A stretch of 64,000 nucleotides of DNA from Bryobacterales bacterium KBS 96 (GTDB taxonomy: Bacteria > Acidobacteriota > Terriglobia > Bryobacterales > Bryobacteraceae): assembly GCA_000381625.1 (NCBI GenBank), contig KB906767.1, positions 5,075,357 to 5,139,356 on the forward strand, given 5' to 3'. Positions 41,608 through 51,456 of this stretch are shown one piece after another. The first letter of the stretch is position 1. Each line of letters begins with the position of its first letter. Position numbers and translations under genes: made by a program. A model generated the notes under the pieces. It was not told where the DNA came from. It was given only the letters and a program-made list of their open reading frames with translations, and did not search any database.

Positions 41608-44544
41608 GTGCGAGAGCTAAAAAGTCAGTTCGCGGGCGCGTTGCTGCTAATCCTGGCGGCAGCGGCTGTCCTCGCGGCTGTCATTAATTTTCAACAGCTC
41701 AACAAATTTCTTCTTCCCGACGACGGCGTCACCTGGATCGACCGCACCGGGGCAGATGGATCCAACCACGTCATCGCCGCCTACGTGAAGGCCGACTCTT
41801 CCGGAGATCGCGCTGAAATTCACGTTGGCGATGAGGTGACACGGATAGCCGGAACGCCGGTTCAAAACGCTCTCGATGCCACCAGAATACTGGCCGGCCT
41901 ACCGGTATTCAGTAAAACGACCTATTCTTTGCGCCGGCATGGGATCGATTTCGAAAAGCAGAACGTCTTTATCGAAGCGGCCGCCCGCGATTCCGCGGTT
42001 TATTATCAGTACGGCGTTGGCGTTTTTTGGCTCTTTATCGGGCTTTTCGTTTATTACCGGCGCACCAGTTCTCCCAAGGCCCTGCACTTTTTCCTGCTCT
42101 GCCTGGTCTCGTTCATCGCGTCTTGTTTCCATTACAGCGGCAAGCTCAATAGCTTCGATCAGGTGATTTACTGGGGCAACATTGTAGCCAGTTTGCTGGC
42201 ACCTTCCATTTTCTTGCACTTTTGCGTCAGCTTTCCCGAAAAACCCAGGATTCTTGTAGGCCGCGGCCGCTGGCTCGTCCTTTACGCTCCGGCGCTGGTT
42301 CTGCTGGCGCTCGTGACGGGATCGGCTTCGGGCCTGCTGCGTTTTGGGACACCGCTTATTGAAGTGCGGTGGATGCTTGACCGCCTGATGCTCGGCTTCT
42401 TTGTCGGCATGTATCTTCTCGGCGCGCTCGCCCTAATGCGGGATTACAGCCGCGCCGAAGATCCGGTGCTCCGCCGCCAATTGAAGTATCTGCGCAATGG
42501 AGCGCTTGCCGGCATTCTGCCGTTCGCCATTTGCTACGCGATCCCGTATGTGTTCGGCGCCGTACCTGGGCATATTCTGGCGCTCAGTGTGGTTTCGCTC
42601 GCCATCATTCCCATCTCCTGGTCTTACGCGATCACGCGCTACCGGCTGATGGACGTGGATATCATCTTCCAACAGGGGTATGTCTACACACTCGCCACGC
42701 TCCTGGTAATCGGCATTTTCTATGCGCTGATTTTCTATATCGGCAATATCAACACGATCACGGCGCCGGCATTCGTCGTTCTCATACTGTTTGCCACGTT
42801 CGTGTTTCAGCCGATCCGTCGATGGGTGGAGGAACAACTCGACCGTTACGTGTTTTATCGCGACCGCTACGATTACCGCCTGACATTGATCGAGTTCGCG
42901 CGCGACCTGAGTTCGGAGACCAACATGGACCGCATGTTGGCTTCGGTGTCCGACCGGCTGCTGCGAACGCTGTCCATTGAACGAATTGCCTTCTTCCTGG
43001 TGAGCGAGAGCGATTCCAGTTTCTATCTGCATTCAGCTACCCAGCAGCCGAAGCTCGTGCCGCGAACGCCGCTTGCTTCCGCCGATCTGAGTTTCCTCGA
43101 GACTGCGGGCGACCGGCCGTACCTGTTCTTCGAACGGCCCCGCCATTTGCACGACATCGTGTCGCAGCGATGGCCGCAGGCGGTGCGCCATACCATTGCG
43201 GAACTCGATCTTACTTACTACGTGGCGTGCCGCTCGCGCGGCCGGACCATCGCCTATTTGGGCGTCAGTCGCACGACGGAAGGCGATTTCCTGTCGAGCG
43301 ACGATGTCGAACTGCTGGTTACGCTTTCCGGCTACGTGGCGATCGCGGTGGAGAATTCCAGGCTCTACCATTCGCTCCAGAAGAAAGCCGATGAATACGA
43401 ACGATTGAAAGAATTCAGCGAAAACATCGTTGAATCGATCAGCGTTGGCATTCTCGCCGCGGGACTGGATGATCGGGTGGAGAGCTGGAACCCGCAGATC
43501 GAAAAGCTGACCGGCATTCCGCGCGAGCGGGCTCTGGGACACCGTCTCGGTGAATTGTTCCCCGAAGAACTCTGCCGCAAATTCGACGAAGTCCGGGCCC
43601 GCACCGGCATTCACAACGTATATAAATTTGTCCTGAGGCCGCGCGTTCACGCGGACGGAAATGGCTCCGGTGAAAATGGAAACGGACACTCCGGCCGGAA
43701 TGGCGCCGTCCGCGAATCCATCGTAAACCTCGCGATCGCGCCGCTTGTCTCGAAAGACATGGAGCAGATCGGACGCCTGATCATTTTCGATGACGTGACC
43801 GATCGCGACGAACTCGAGCGCCGCTTGGTGCAGGCGGACAAACTCACCTCGATTGGCCTGTTGGCCGCCGGCGTGGCGCACGAGGTGAACACGCCCCTCG
43901 CCGTTATTTCTACGTATTCGCAAATGCTGGCGAAGCAGATCTCGGGCGACGACCAGAAAGCGCGGCTGCTGGAGAAGATTGCGAAGCAGACGTTCCGGGC
44001 GAGCGAGATCGTCAATTCGCTGCTCAATTTCTCGCGGACGTCTACTACCGATTTCATCGATCTCGATTTGAATCGAATCATCGAGGAGACCGTTTCGCTG
44101 GTTGAACACCAGCTCAGTAAATCCGGCATCGAACTACTGTTGAGAGTCTCGAGCACCCTGCCGAAAATCCGCGGCAATTCCGGGAAACTGCAGCAGGTGT
44201 TTTTGAACCTTGTACTCAACGCGCGCGATGCAATGGCCGAGGGCGGCCGGTTGACCGTGCGGACATGGTCGGAAGCGGGTTTCGTGCATGCCGAAGTAGC
44301 TGATACAGGTCAGGGCATACCGGCGGATCACATCGCGCGGATCTACGATCCATTCTTTACGACCAAGGGCATACGCAAAGGCACTGGTCTTGGACTGTCG
44401 GTAACTTATGGAATCGTCCAGGAGCATAACGGCATCATCGAAGTAGAGAGCCGCCCCGGCGCCGGAACGCGCTTCCGGCTGGAATTCCCTGCCTCCACCA
44501 AAGAGCAGACGGCGCATCCGGCACGCGAAGCAGTGACAGCGTAG
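41608..44544 (+). CDS. PDZ-7TM-GAF-PAS sensor histidine kinase
   Basis: A 978-aa membrane kinase. An N-terminal membrane helix is followed by an extracytoplasmic PDZ-like domain (~45-125, with IHVGDEVTRIAGTPVQNALDA), then about seven to eight hydrophobic helices (130-400). The cytoplasmic part carries a GAF domain (~430-600), a PAS domain (~615-735) interrupted by a Gly/Asn-rich linker, HisKA with His 758 (GVAHEVNTPLAVI), and HATPase with DTGQGIP and GTGLGLSVTYGIV. This resembles ComP-type multipass kinases with an added PDZ. No response regulator is adjacent, so its partner is elsewhere. The start is GTG. Confidence 0.9.
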   Translation: MRELKSQFAGALLLILAAAAVLAAVINFQQLNKFLLPDDGVTWIDRTGADGSNHVIAAYVKADSSGDRAEIHVGDEVTRIAGTPVQNALDATRILAGLPVFSKTTYSLRRHGIDFEKQNVFIEAAARDSAVYYQYGVGVFWLFIGLFVYYRRTSSPKALHFFLLCLVSFIASCFHYSGKLNSFDQVIYWGNIVASLLAPSIFLHFCVSFPEKPRILVGRGRWLVLYAPALVLLALVTGSASGLLRFGTPLIEVRWMLDRLMLGFFVGMYLLGALALMRDYSRAEDPVLRRQLKYLRNGALAGILPFAICYAIPYVFGAVPGHILALSVVSLAIIPISWSYAITRYRLMDVDIIFQQGYVYTLATLLVIGIFYALIFYIGNINTITAPAFVVLILFATFVFQPIRRWVEEQLDRYVFYRDRYDYRLTLIEFARDLSSETNMDRMLASVSDRLLRTLSIERIAFFLVSESDSSFYLHSATQQPKLVPRTPLASADLSFLETAGDRPYLFFERPRHLHDIVSQRWPQAVRHTIAELDLTYYVACRSRGRTIAYLGVSRTTEGDFLSSDDVELLVTLSGYVAIAVENSRLYHSLQKKADEYERLKEFSENIVESISVGILAAGLDDRVESWNPQIEKLTGIPRERALGHRLGELFPEELCRKFDEVRARTGIHNVYKFVLRPRVHADGNGSGENGNGHSGRNGAVRESIVNLAIAPLVSKDMEQIGRLIIFDDVTDRDELERRLVQADKLTSIGLLAAGVAHEVNTPLAVISTYSQMLAKQISGDDQKARLLEKIAKQTFRASEIVNSLLNFSRTSTTDFIDLDLNRIIEETVSLVEHQLSKSGIELLLRVSSTLPKIRGNSGKLQQVFLNLVLNARDAMAEGGRLTVRTWSEAGFVHAEVADTGQGIPADHIARIYDPFFTTKGIRKGTGLGLSVTYGIVQEHNGIIEVESRPGAGTRFRLEFPASTKEQTAHPAREAVTA

Positions 44545-44702
44545 CGGGCGCCATTCCAATGTCGTTTACTTAAGCCGCGCTCGGGCCAGCCCTGTGCGGC
44601 CCTACATGAAATTCGTCGTCTGTTGTAAGGCGAGACATGCCTCAGGGCTGTTCTACGGACAAACCGAAACCCGCACGCGCGTAATCTAATCTCGAAAGTA
44701 GG

Positions 44703-46082
44703 TTGCAAGAAACTCCACGACCTTTCCACGAGCGCGCGGCGGGACAACATCATTCTCGTCCGTCGAGCACAAGCGCCGGAGCACTAGGGGCGGCTATTCG
44801 GGCGCTGCATCACCGCAATTACCGTCTCTACTTCACCGGCCAGAGCGTTTCCCTGATCGGCAGTTGGATGACTCGTATCGCCACGAGTTGGCTCGTCTAC
44901 CGGCTAAGCGGATCTACGCTGATGCTCGGGCTGGTCGGATTTGCGGGCCAGCTTCCGACGTTTCTGCTTGCGCCGTTCGCGGGAGTCTGGGTCGATCGCT
45001 GGAACCGGCATCGTCTTTTAATTGCGACTCAAATCCTCGCCATGGTTCAGTCACTGGCGCTCGCGGCTTTAGCTCTTGCCGGCATCATCACGATCCCTGA
45101 AATTCTCGCGCTCAGCGTATTTCAGGGTCTGATCAACGCATTCGATATGCCGGGCCGCCAAACGTTCCTTATTGAGATGGTGGAGGACCGAGCGGATCTC
45201 GGCAACGCCATTGCCCTGAACTCATCCATGGTGAACATGGCGCGGCTGCTGGGGCCGTCGCTCGCGGGCATCATCATCGCCGCGGTGGGCGAGGGATATT
45301 GCTTTCTGATCGACGGTCTCAGTTACATCGCCGTGATTGCCTCACTGCTGGCCATGCGCCTGAAACCCTCGACGGAGAAGCGCGCAACCAGACCCATGCT
45401 TACCGAATTACGAGACGGATGGCAGTACGTCACTAGATTCGCACCGATCCGCTCCATTCTGCTTTTGCTTGCGCTGATAAGCCTGGTTGGTATGCCTTAC
45501 ACGATCCTGATGCCGGTGTTTGCGGTAAAGGTGCTCGGCGGCGGCGCGCACACGCTGGGCTTTCTCATGGCCGCAGTAGGAACGGGCGCCCTCGCCGCGG
45601 CATTGCGTCTTGCCACGCGAAAATCGGTTCTGGGACTCGGGCGCGTGGTGGTCGCCTCCGCCGCAATTTTCGGGCTGGGGCTGATCGCGTTCGCGTTTTC
45701 GCACGTTCTCTGGCTATCGCTTCTGCTGCTGTTTGCCGCCGGCTTCGGAGTAATGCAGCAGATGGCCGCAAGCAACACCATCGTCCAGACCGTAGTCTCC
45801 GGCGAAAAGCGCGGCAGGGTGATGAGCTATTACGTAATGGCCTTCACGGGGATGGCGCCGTTCGGCAGTCTGCTGGCTGGCAGCGCGGCGCATTATCTGG
45901 GCGCCCCGGCGACCGTCGTGTTGGGCGGGTCTTTTTGCGTTCTCGGAGCCGCTTGGTTTCATAGCCAGCTTAAGGGCATACGCGCACTTCTGCGGCCCGT
46001 CTATATCGAATTGGGCATCCTGCCGGAAATTGCGGCCGGCCTCGGAACAGCATCCGATCTGCAGTCGCCGCCGGAAAATTAG
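44703..46082 (+). CDS. MFS transporter, EntS-like exporter family
   Basis: A 459-aa membrane protein with about 10-12 helices and the family opening ALHHRNYRLYFTGQSVSLIGSWM, followed by APFAGVWVDRWNRHRLL and DMPGRQTFLIEMVEDRADLGNAIALNS. Members of this MFS_3 group include the enterobactin exporter EntS; many others have no known substrate. The start is uncertain: TTG at 44703 is the first possibility and gives a ~35-residue hydrophilic N-terminus with no good ribosome site. It is convergent with the copper protein gene. Confidence 0.85.
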   Translation: MQETPRPFHERAAGQHHSRPSSTSAGALGAAIRALHHRNYRLYFTGQSVSLIGSWMTRIATSWLVYRLSGSTLMLGLVGFAGQLPTFLLAPFAGVWVDRWNRHRLLIATQILAMVQSLALAALALAGIITIPEILALSVFQGLINAFDMPGRQTFLIEMVEDRADLGNAIALNSSMVNMARLLGPSLAGIIIAAVGEGYCFLIDGLSYIAVIASLLAMRLKPSTEKRATRPMLTELRDGWQYVTRFAPIRSILLLLALISLVGMPYTILMPVFAVKVLGGGAHTLGFLMAAVGTGALAAALRLATRKSVLGLGRVVVASAAIFGLGLIAFAFSHVLWLSLLLLFAAGFGVMQQMAASNTIVQTVVSGEKRGRVMSYYVMAFTGMAPFGSLLAGSAAHYLGAPATVVLGGSFCVLGAAWFHSQLKGIRALLRPVYIELGILPEIAAGLGTASDLQSPPEN

Positions 46083-46172
46083 GTAAACCACTCAGCTTCA
46101 GTTTGCCTGCAAACGGCGCCGCCGCGCTAGGTTCGGAATCAGGGTAACTCTCTGGTCGCGGCTTCTGTTCGT

Positions 46173-47522
46173 TCATCGCGCCGCCGATGCGGTGGCGATG
46201 GCGCTCTGCCCTGGCGGCGTATCCACATACTCGATCCAGCCGTCCATCATTTCCGTCTCGCTGGCGGCGCCCCAGCGCACCACCTTGCTCGAATCCGGGT
46301 TCACGGGGTTGTTATTCGAATTATCGAAATACGCGTCGATCTTCAGCCGCGTGCCTTTCGGTATGAAGAGCGGTTGAGCCTCGCGATACGTGATCTGCCA
46401 GTTGAAGTCATATTTCGGCACATCGAGCAGAGTCTCCGATCGCCCGTCCGGATAGGTTACGGTGAATTTCATCGACTTTCCACGCAGGTGCATGTGCGGT
46501 GTCAGGCTCGTAATGTACATGTCCTGGTCGAACGTATGGCACTCTGTCACTTCTCGATTCGGATCGCCCGCCGGAATCAGAAACATGTGGTTCGAAAGAT
46601 CGATGCGCCTGGCAATTTGCTTCGGCGGCTTTTTCGCGAAAATCAATCCCACGCTAGTCGCGTCCGTTTCCGGCTTGCCGGTCGTCCGTGAATAATGGAT
46701 CTGGAAGCTGACCTTTGCGCCGGCAGGAATCTTTCGAGCCGTTCCTTCCGGATACACGTCCGGCCCGCGGCCCGGCAGATACGAGCCGATCAAACTGCCT
46801 AATGGATTCTGTTTGCTTCCGGGGAAGGCTCCGTTGTCATCTCTCAGGCAACCGTCGTCGATGACGGGCGCATCGGGCCGGATGAATTCGAGAGTTCCCT
46901 GTTTCACCATCAGCCAGCGGGTATAGGCGGCAGCGGGAGTATCAGGCTTCTTTTTATCCGGCGGCTCAACGACGAATACGTGAGCGTGATGAACCACCTT
47001 GCGATTGCCCGGACGCAGTTCAGCGGCAACAACCCACTTGTCTTCGGTCAAACCGGTGGGCACCGTCACGTATGTGTATTCGTCGGGACCGGTCGCAGCG
47101 AGATCGTGCTCCGGGATGGAAATGACAAGATCCGGCTTGCCGATCTTCCATCCCTCGGTAAACGTGGGTTGCGAAGGCAGTTCCTTCGGATCGCCCTCCG
47201 CCTTGTCGCCGTCCGCCCAGGCACGAATGGTCGCAATTTCCGCCGGCGTGAGCCGGGGATCGTTGGACCATTTGCCGTAACGCGGATCGGCCTTCCACGG
47301 CGGCATCTTGCCCGTCGCGACAGCTTCTTTCATCGCCGCCGCCCAGGGCCGCGCGTCGCGATAGGTCAGCAGCGACATGGGAGCGACGTCATTCGGATGA
47401 TGGCACTTCACGCAGTGCTTGTACAGAATAGGGGCCACATCGTGACTGAAGGTCACTTTCGCTGCACGCATCGTGAATGCTGCGGCGAATGCCACGAGAA
47501 ACGATAAGGCAAATAGGCGCAA
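46173..47522 (-). CDS. Cytochrome c fused to PHM-like copper monooxygenase domain
   Basis: A 449-aa exported protein (signal ~1-20). Residues ~22-105 form a cytochrome-c-like domain with a single haem site CVKCH and a Met candidate in GKMPPWKADP. The rest resembles the ascorbate-dependent type II copper monooxygenase (PHM) fold: HHAHVF for the first copper site and SLTPHMHLRG for the second, with Met in the final segment. Related two-domain proteins occur in Acidobacteriota and Planctomycetes. A redox role is likely and hydroxylation is inferred; the substrate is unknown. Confidence 0.85.
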   Translation of the reverse strand: MRLFALSFLVAFAAAFTMRAAKVTFSHDVAPILYKHCVKCHHPNDVAPMSLLTYRDARPWAAAMKEAVATGKMPPWKADPRYGKWSNDPRLTPAEIATIRAWADGDKAEGDPKELPSQPTFTEGWKIGKPDLVISIPEHDLAATGPDEYTYVTVPTGLTEDKWVVAAELRPGNRKVVHHAHVFVVEPPDKKKPDTPAAAYTRWLMVKQGTLEFIRPDAPVIDDGCLRDDNGAFPGSKQNPLGSLIGSYLPGRGPDVYPEGTARKIPAGAKVSFQIHYSRTTGKPETDATSVGLIFAKKPPKQIARRIDLSNHMFLIPAGDPNREVTECHTFDQDMYITSLTPHMHLRGKSMKFTVTYPDGRSETLLDVPKYDFNWQITYREAQPLFIPKGTRLKIDAYFDNSNNNPVNPDSSKVVRWGAASETEMMDGWIEYVDTPPGQSAIATASAAR

Positions 47523-47986
47523 GTAATATTCGCTCCGCTGGCAGGCATTATACGACGAGTGGTGGCGGGCGAGAGTCCCGTAGGAGCACCCGCGATCGGA
47601 AGATCGTTACGCCGGCCGGCGCGGCGCCCGCGCCCACGCGGAAGTACGCCGGGCCACGGAATCCGTAGAATGAGCGCTCCATCCCAGTAGCTCCAATGTA
47701 TAATCTGGATTCGGATTTTTCGCAATTGCAGCGAAAGGCGAACTCAACGAGTGAGTACACGTTGCCTAATCCCTTGCTGGGTGAACAGCGACGTTTGGGA
47801 CGAATGTCAGGGTTGCTGGACCCATCGAACTCGCTCACATTGCCGGGTTAGGGGTGCGTCCGGGCTGGCACGAGCGTGATTGACTAGGCTACACATGCGC
47901 AGGGCCCAATGTGAAAACAGTCGCGGATGCCCGCATTATCCACACGCGCCGTATACACTGTGGGAGCTATCCCATTCAAGGCGCCA
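47523..47986. other. Intergenic region, no gene supported
   Basis: About 460 bp between divergent genes. A 96-codon minus-strand frame (47548-47838) has a Pro/Arg-rich unfamiliar product and no ribosome site. No RNA gene or terminator is recognised. It should contain the promoter of the seven-gene cluster that follows. Confidence 0.45.
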
Positions 47987-48916
47987 ATGACTATATCCCG
48001 TCGTGAACTTTTGAAGAGCCTGCCGGCAGCCGCCGTTGCGGTTCCACTATTTGCCCAAACCGGGCGTCCCGATATTCACTTCCCGGTAAGCCCGCGTGAA
48101 CGCCTCGCGGTCACTTCCTATCCCTTCCGCGCCTACATCGAGGCGCCATCGAATCATGGCCGCGACAAGTCCAAGCGAGGCATGGATGTCAAAGAGTTCG
48201 CGGCGATGGTGTCGCGGCGTTTTGGCGTTCCGAACATAAACCCGTTGAGCGATCATTTTGCCTCCACCGATCCCGCATATCTCGATGCGTTTCGTACCGC
48301 CGTCGAAAAGGCCGGTTCGCACGTCGTGGACCTGGGCCTCTCGGGAGGCTATTTCTATTCGCCCGAGGAAGCGAAGCGAACCGAAGGCGTGGACTATGGA
48401 CGCAAGTGGATCGACGTCGCGAAAACGATCGGGTCTCCCAGTGTGCGGCAGCATGTCAGGGGTGCGGCCCGATCTCCGCAAAGCGTGGATCTAGCCGCGG
48501 AGAGCCTTGGCCGATTGGCCGAATACGGCGCAACCCGCAACATCATCGTCAACCTGGAGAACGACAGCCCTGTTTCGGAAGATCCATTCTTCCTGGTCAG
48601 CGTCATCGAGAAGGTGAACAATCCCTACTTGCGCGCACTCCCGGATTTCGGCAATTCCCTGGTGGGACACGATCACGGCTATAACCAGAAAGCCGTAAAA
48701 GCCATGTTTCGGCATGCCTACGGGATGGCTCACGTGAAGGATGCAGTGCGGTCGCACGACGGCAAAGAGTACACGGTGGATCTCTCAAAAATGTTTGCGA
48801 TTGCCAAGGCCAGTTCTTATCGTGGTTATTTTTCGATGGAGTTCGATACGGGTTCGGGCGATCCGTTCGAAGGGACCGCACGCCTGGTTGAAGAGAGTTT
48901 GAAATATCTAAAATGA
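47987..48916 (+). CDS. Tat-type xylose-isomerase-like TIM-barrel protein
   Basis: A 309-aa member of the sugar phosphate isomerase/epimerase (AP endonuclease 2) superfamily. The N-terminus ISRRELLKSLPAAAVAVPLFA is a twin-arginine signal. Barrel segments include VVDLGLSGGYFYSPEE, NIIVNLENDSP (a metal-ligand Glu), LRALPDFGNS and FSMEFDTGSGDPFEG, placing Glu, Asp, His and Glu metal ligands as in the family. ATG 47987 is chosen over 47927 because the signal begins there. It is first of seven co-directional genes; its TGA overlaps an ATG of the next. Confidence 0.86.
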   Translation: MTISRRELLKSLPAAAVAVPLFAQTGRPDIHFPVSPRERLAVTSYPFRAYIEAPSNHGRDKSKRGMDVKEFAAMVSRRFGVPNINPLSDHFASTDPAYLDAFRTAVEKAGSHVVDLGLSGGYFYSPEEAKRTEGVDYGRKWIDVAKTIGSPSVRQHVRGAARSPQSVDLAAESLGRLAEYGATRNIIVNLENDSPVSEDPFFLVSVIEKVNNPYLRALPDFGNSLVGHDHGYNQKAVKAMFRHAYGMAHVKDAVRSHDGKEYTVDLSKMFAIAKASSYRGYFSMEFDTGSGDPFEGTARLVEESLKYLK

Positions 48917-48963
48917 AAGCCCGGGATGGCGCTGCGGGATTATCCCGGACGTGGCAGAGGACT

Positions 48964-49962
48964 ATGAATCGAAAGCTTGGGGCGGCGGCAAGGCTCGCCG
49001 TCATCGTTGCGCTTGGGGTGGCTGCTGTCGAGGGAAGCGACCAGTTGTCTCCGGTGGAGTTTCATCAAAGCGCCAATAAAATCGACATCTTGATCGGCGG
49101 AAAGCTCTTCACGACCTACCATTTCGAAGCGAGTGTTGCGAAGCCATATTTTCAGCCGCTGCGGAGCGCACAGGGAACGATTGTCACGCGGGACTTCCCC
49201 AATGGCAATACCGTCCCCGCGGAGCATCAGAAGGACAAAAATCTCGAACCGCACCAGCGTCCCATGTACTTCGGCCACGGCAATGTGGATGGCATCGATT
49301 TTTGGGGTGAGGCCGCATTTCCGAAATGGAGCGACGATACGGTTTTCGGCCGCACGGTGCTTAAGAGGATTGAAGAAGTTCGCGGTGGTGCCAACGAAGG
49401 CGTGCTGCGCGCGACGTTCGACCTTGTCGGTCCTCGCGGCCGGGTGATTGCGCAACAGGAGCAGGCGTATACTTTTCGCGGAGATAGCCGGATGCGGTCA
49501 ATCGATTGCGAGTTTACGATTAAGGCGAACCAGGGCTCCGCGGTGACCATGGGCGACACAAAGGAAGGCTCCTTTGCGGTTCGAGTCGCGCAGGAGTTGA
49601 ATTCTCCCCCGGGCCACATCGTGAACTCCGCGGGCGCGACGGACGCGAAGGTCTGGGGACAACGGGCGGATTGGGTGGATTACTACGGCAATGTAAACGG
49701 GGAGAATGCGGGTGTCGCCATTATGGATAGTCCGAAGAGTTTTCGCCACCCGACGTACTGGCATGCGCGAACGTACGGGCTTGCGGCCGCGAATCCGTTC
49801 GCCATCCGGGAATTCAGCAACGACCCGGCAAAGGACGGCAGTTGGACGATTCAGCAAGGAGAAACGCTGACCTTTCGCTATCGGGTGGTGATTCACCATG
49901 GTGACTATCGCGAAGCCGGCATTGCTGAACTGTATCGGCGCTATGCCGCGGAGCAAAAATGA
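48964..49962 (+). CDS. DUF6807 (PmoA-like) exported protein
   Basis: A 332-aa protein with a signal peptide (KLGAAARLAVIVALGVAAVEG). Motifs RPMYFGHGNVDGIDFWGE, KEGSFAVRVA, WVDYYGNVNGENAGVAIMD and HHGDYREAGIAELYRRYA are those of DUF6807, commonly labelled PmoA in databases. It has no relation to the particulate methane monooxygenase membrane subunit. The protein is probably a beta-rich carbohydrate-binding or lyase-type fold; no activity is established. ATG 48964 follows AGAGGA; an ATG at 48913 overlapping the upstream stop is also possible. Confidence 0.82.
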   Translation: MNRKLGAAARLAVIVALGVAAVEGSDQLSPVEFHQSANKIDILIGGKLFTTYHFEASVAKPYFQPLRSAQGTIVTRDFPNGNTVPAEHQKDKNLEPHQRPMYFGHGNVDGIDFWGEAAFPKWSDDTVFGRTVLKRIEEVRGGANEGVLRATFDLVGPRGRVIAQQEQAYTFRGDSRMRSIDCEFTIKANQGSAVTMGDTKEGSFAVRVAQELNSPPGHIVNSAGATDAKVWGQRADWVDYYGNVNGENAGVAIMDSPKSFRHPTYWHARTYGLAAANPFAIREFSNDPAKDGSWTIQQGETLTFRYRVVIHHGDYREAGIAELYRRYAAEQK

Positions 49963-49997
49963 TTGAGATTCTGGCAGCACTACAGTAGGAGGTTTCC

Positions 49998-51419
49998 ATG
50001 TCAAAGGCAAAAGAACTGAACCGCCGCGATTTCCTGGGAGGCAGCACGGCCGGGCTGGCGGCGCTCGGCGGACTCGGCTTGCTGGCGCGACCCCAGAGCG
50101 TGCTCGGCGCGAATGATCGCGTGCGAGTGGCGATCTGCGGCCTGCACGGGCGCGGAATGGATCACGTCCATAATTACTCGAAGCTGGACAACGTCCAGAT
50201 CGCCGCGGTCTGCGATATCGACGAGAACGTGACGCGGGAACGGGTCGCGCAGATGGAGAAGATGGGAATTCCCAAGCCCGCCACCTATGTCGACGTGCGG
50301 AAGCTGCTTGAAGATAAATCGATCGACGCCATTTCCATCGCGACTCCCAATCACTGGCATTCATTGATGGCGATCTGGGCGTGCCAGGCAGGCAAAGACG
50401 TTTACGTTGAAAAGCCCTGTACGCACAACATTTTCGAAGGCAAGCAACTGGTTGCGGCGTCGAATCGTTACAAACGGATGGTCCAGCACGGAACGCAGTG
50501 CCGGTCGGATCTGGCGATGCGGGAAGCGGTGCAGAAACTGCACGATGGAGCGATCGGCGATCTCTACATGGCGCGCGGCCTCTGCTACAAATGGCGCGAC
50601 ACCATCGGACGCACGCCGGTCTCGCCGGTGCCCGAAGGCGTTGATTACGATCTTTGGACAGGTCCCGCTCCGAAGCATGAGTTCACAAAAAACCGTTTTC
50701 ACTACAATTGGCATTGGTTCTGGTATTACGGCAACGGCGATCTGGGCAATCAGGGCGTGCATCAACTGGATGTGGCCCGATGGGGAATGGGGCTCGGTTT
50801 CCCGAACAAGGTCAGCGCCATCGGTGGCCATTTCATGTTCGACGACGACCAGGAGACTCCGAACACGCTCAGTTGCTCGTTTGAATACGATCTGCCCGAA
50901 GGTAAGCGTCGCATGATTACGTTCGAGGTGAGGCACTGGATCACCAATCATGAAGCGGAGATCGGCACACCCGCGCTCGGCACGCCGGAGAGAAAGGCTG
51001 CACCCGGCAAGCCTAAACTGGGGCCTATGGCCGGATCGCACAACTCGGTTGGCGATATCTTTTACGGGTCGAAGGGATATCTCTCGACGGGAGATGAAGA
51101 CGCCGCGACGTATAAGATATGGCTGGGCCGCGACCAGGAGCCGCAGCCGGCCGTTACCAAGGGAAACGAGCGAGCTCACTTTCAAAATTTCATCGAGTGC
51201 GTGCAAAGCAGGAAGAAAGAGGATTTGCACGCGCCGGCGGAAGAAGGGCACATCTCTTGCGCGATGATGCACCTTGCCAATGCGTCGTACCGGTTGGGAA
51301 GAACGCTGAATTTCAATCCGGACACGCAGGAAGTGATCGGAGATGAGGAGGCGGCCCGGCTGCTGCGGGACGGCGATCGTGGCTACCGCCAGCCGTTTGT
51401 CGTGCCGGAGGAAGTGTAA
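49998..51419 (+). CDS. Gfo/Idh/MocA-family oxidoreductase, Tat-exported
   Basis: A 473-aa protein with a twin-arginine signal (NRRDFLGGSTAGLAALGG). The N-terminal Rossmann domain has VRVAICGLHGRGMDHVHNY and the catalytic-Lys motif DVYVEKPCTHN; the C-terminal alpha/beta domain includes NQGVHQLDVARWGMG, where the His is the usual catalytic partner. Exported members of the family are thought to oxidise or hydrolyse glycosides with a tightly held NAD(P). AGGAGG lies 7 nt before ATG. It is part of the seven-gene cluster, and the next gene follows after 37 nt. Confidence 0.9.
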   Translation: MSKAKELNRRDFLGGSTAGLAALGGLGLLARPQSVLGANDRVRVAICGLHGRGMDHVHNYSKLDNVQIAAVCDIDENVTRERVAQMEKMGIPKPATYVDVRKLLEDKSIDAISIATPNHWHSLMAIWACQAGKDVYVEKPCTHNIFEGKQLVAASNRYKRMVQHGTQCRSDLAMREAVQKLHDGAIGDLYMARGLCYKWRDTIGRTPVSPVPEGVDYDLWTGPAPKHEFTKNRFHYNWHWFWYYGNGDLGNQGVHQLDVARWGMGLGFPNKVSAIGGHFMFDDDQETPNTLSCSFEYDLPEGKRRMITFEVRHWITNHEAEIGTPALGTPERKAAPGKPKLGPMAGSHNSVGDIFYGSKGYLSTGDEDAATYKIWLGRDQEPQPAVTKGNERAHFQNFIECVQSRKKEDLHAPAEEGHISCAMMHLANASYRLGRTLNFNPDTQEVIGDEEAARLLRDGDRGYRQPFVVPEEV

Positions 51420-51456
51420 TCCAGTTCCGGATCGAGGCGGAGAAGCGGAGCGTTTG

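Noticed and set aside
47548-47838. 96-codon minus-strand frame before the seven-gene cluster
   Set aside because: Pro/Arg-rich, no ribosome site, no recognisable domain.
48964-49962. Particulate methane monooxygenase subunit (PmoA)
   Set aside because: The label is used for DUF6807, but the protein is a soluble exported protein without the membrane helices or metal motifs of the methane enzyme.
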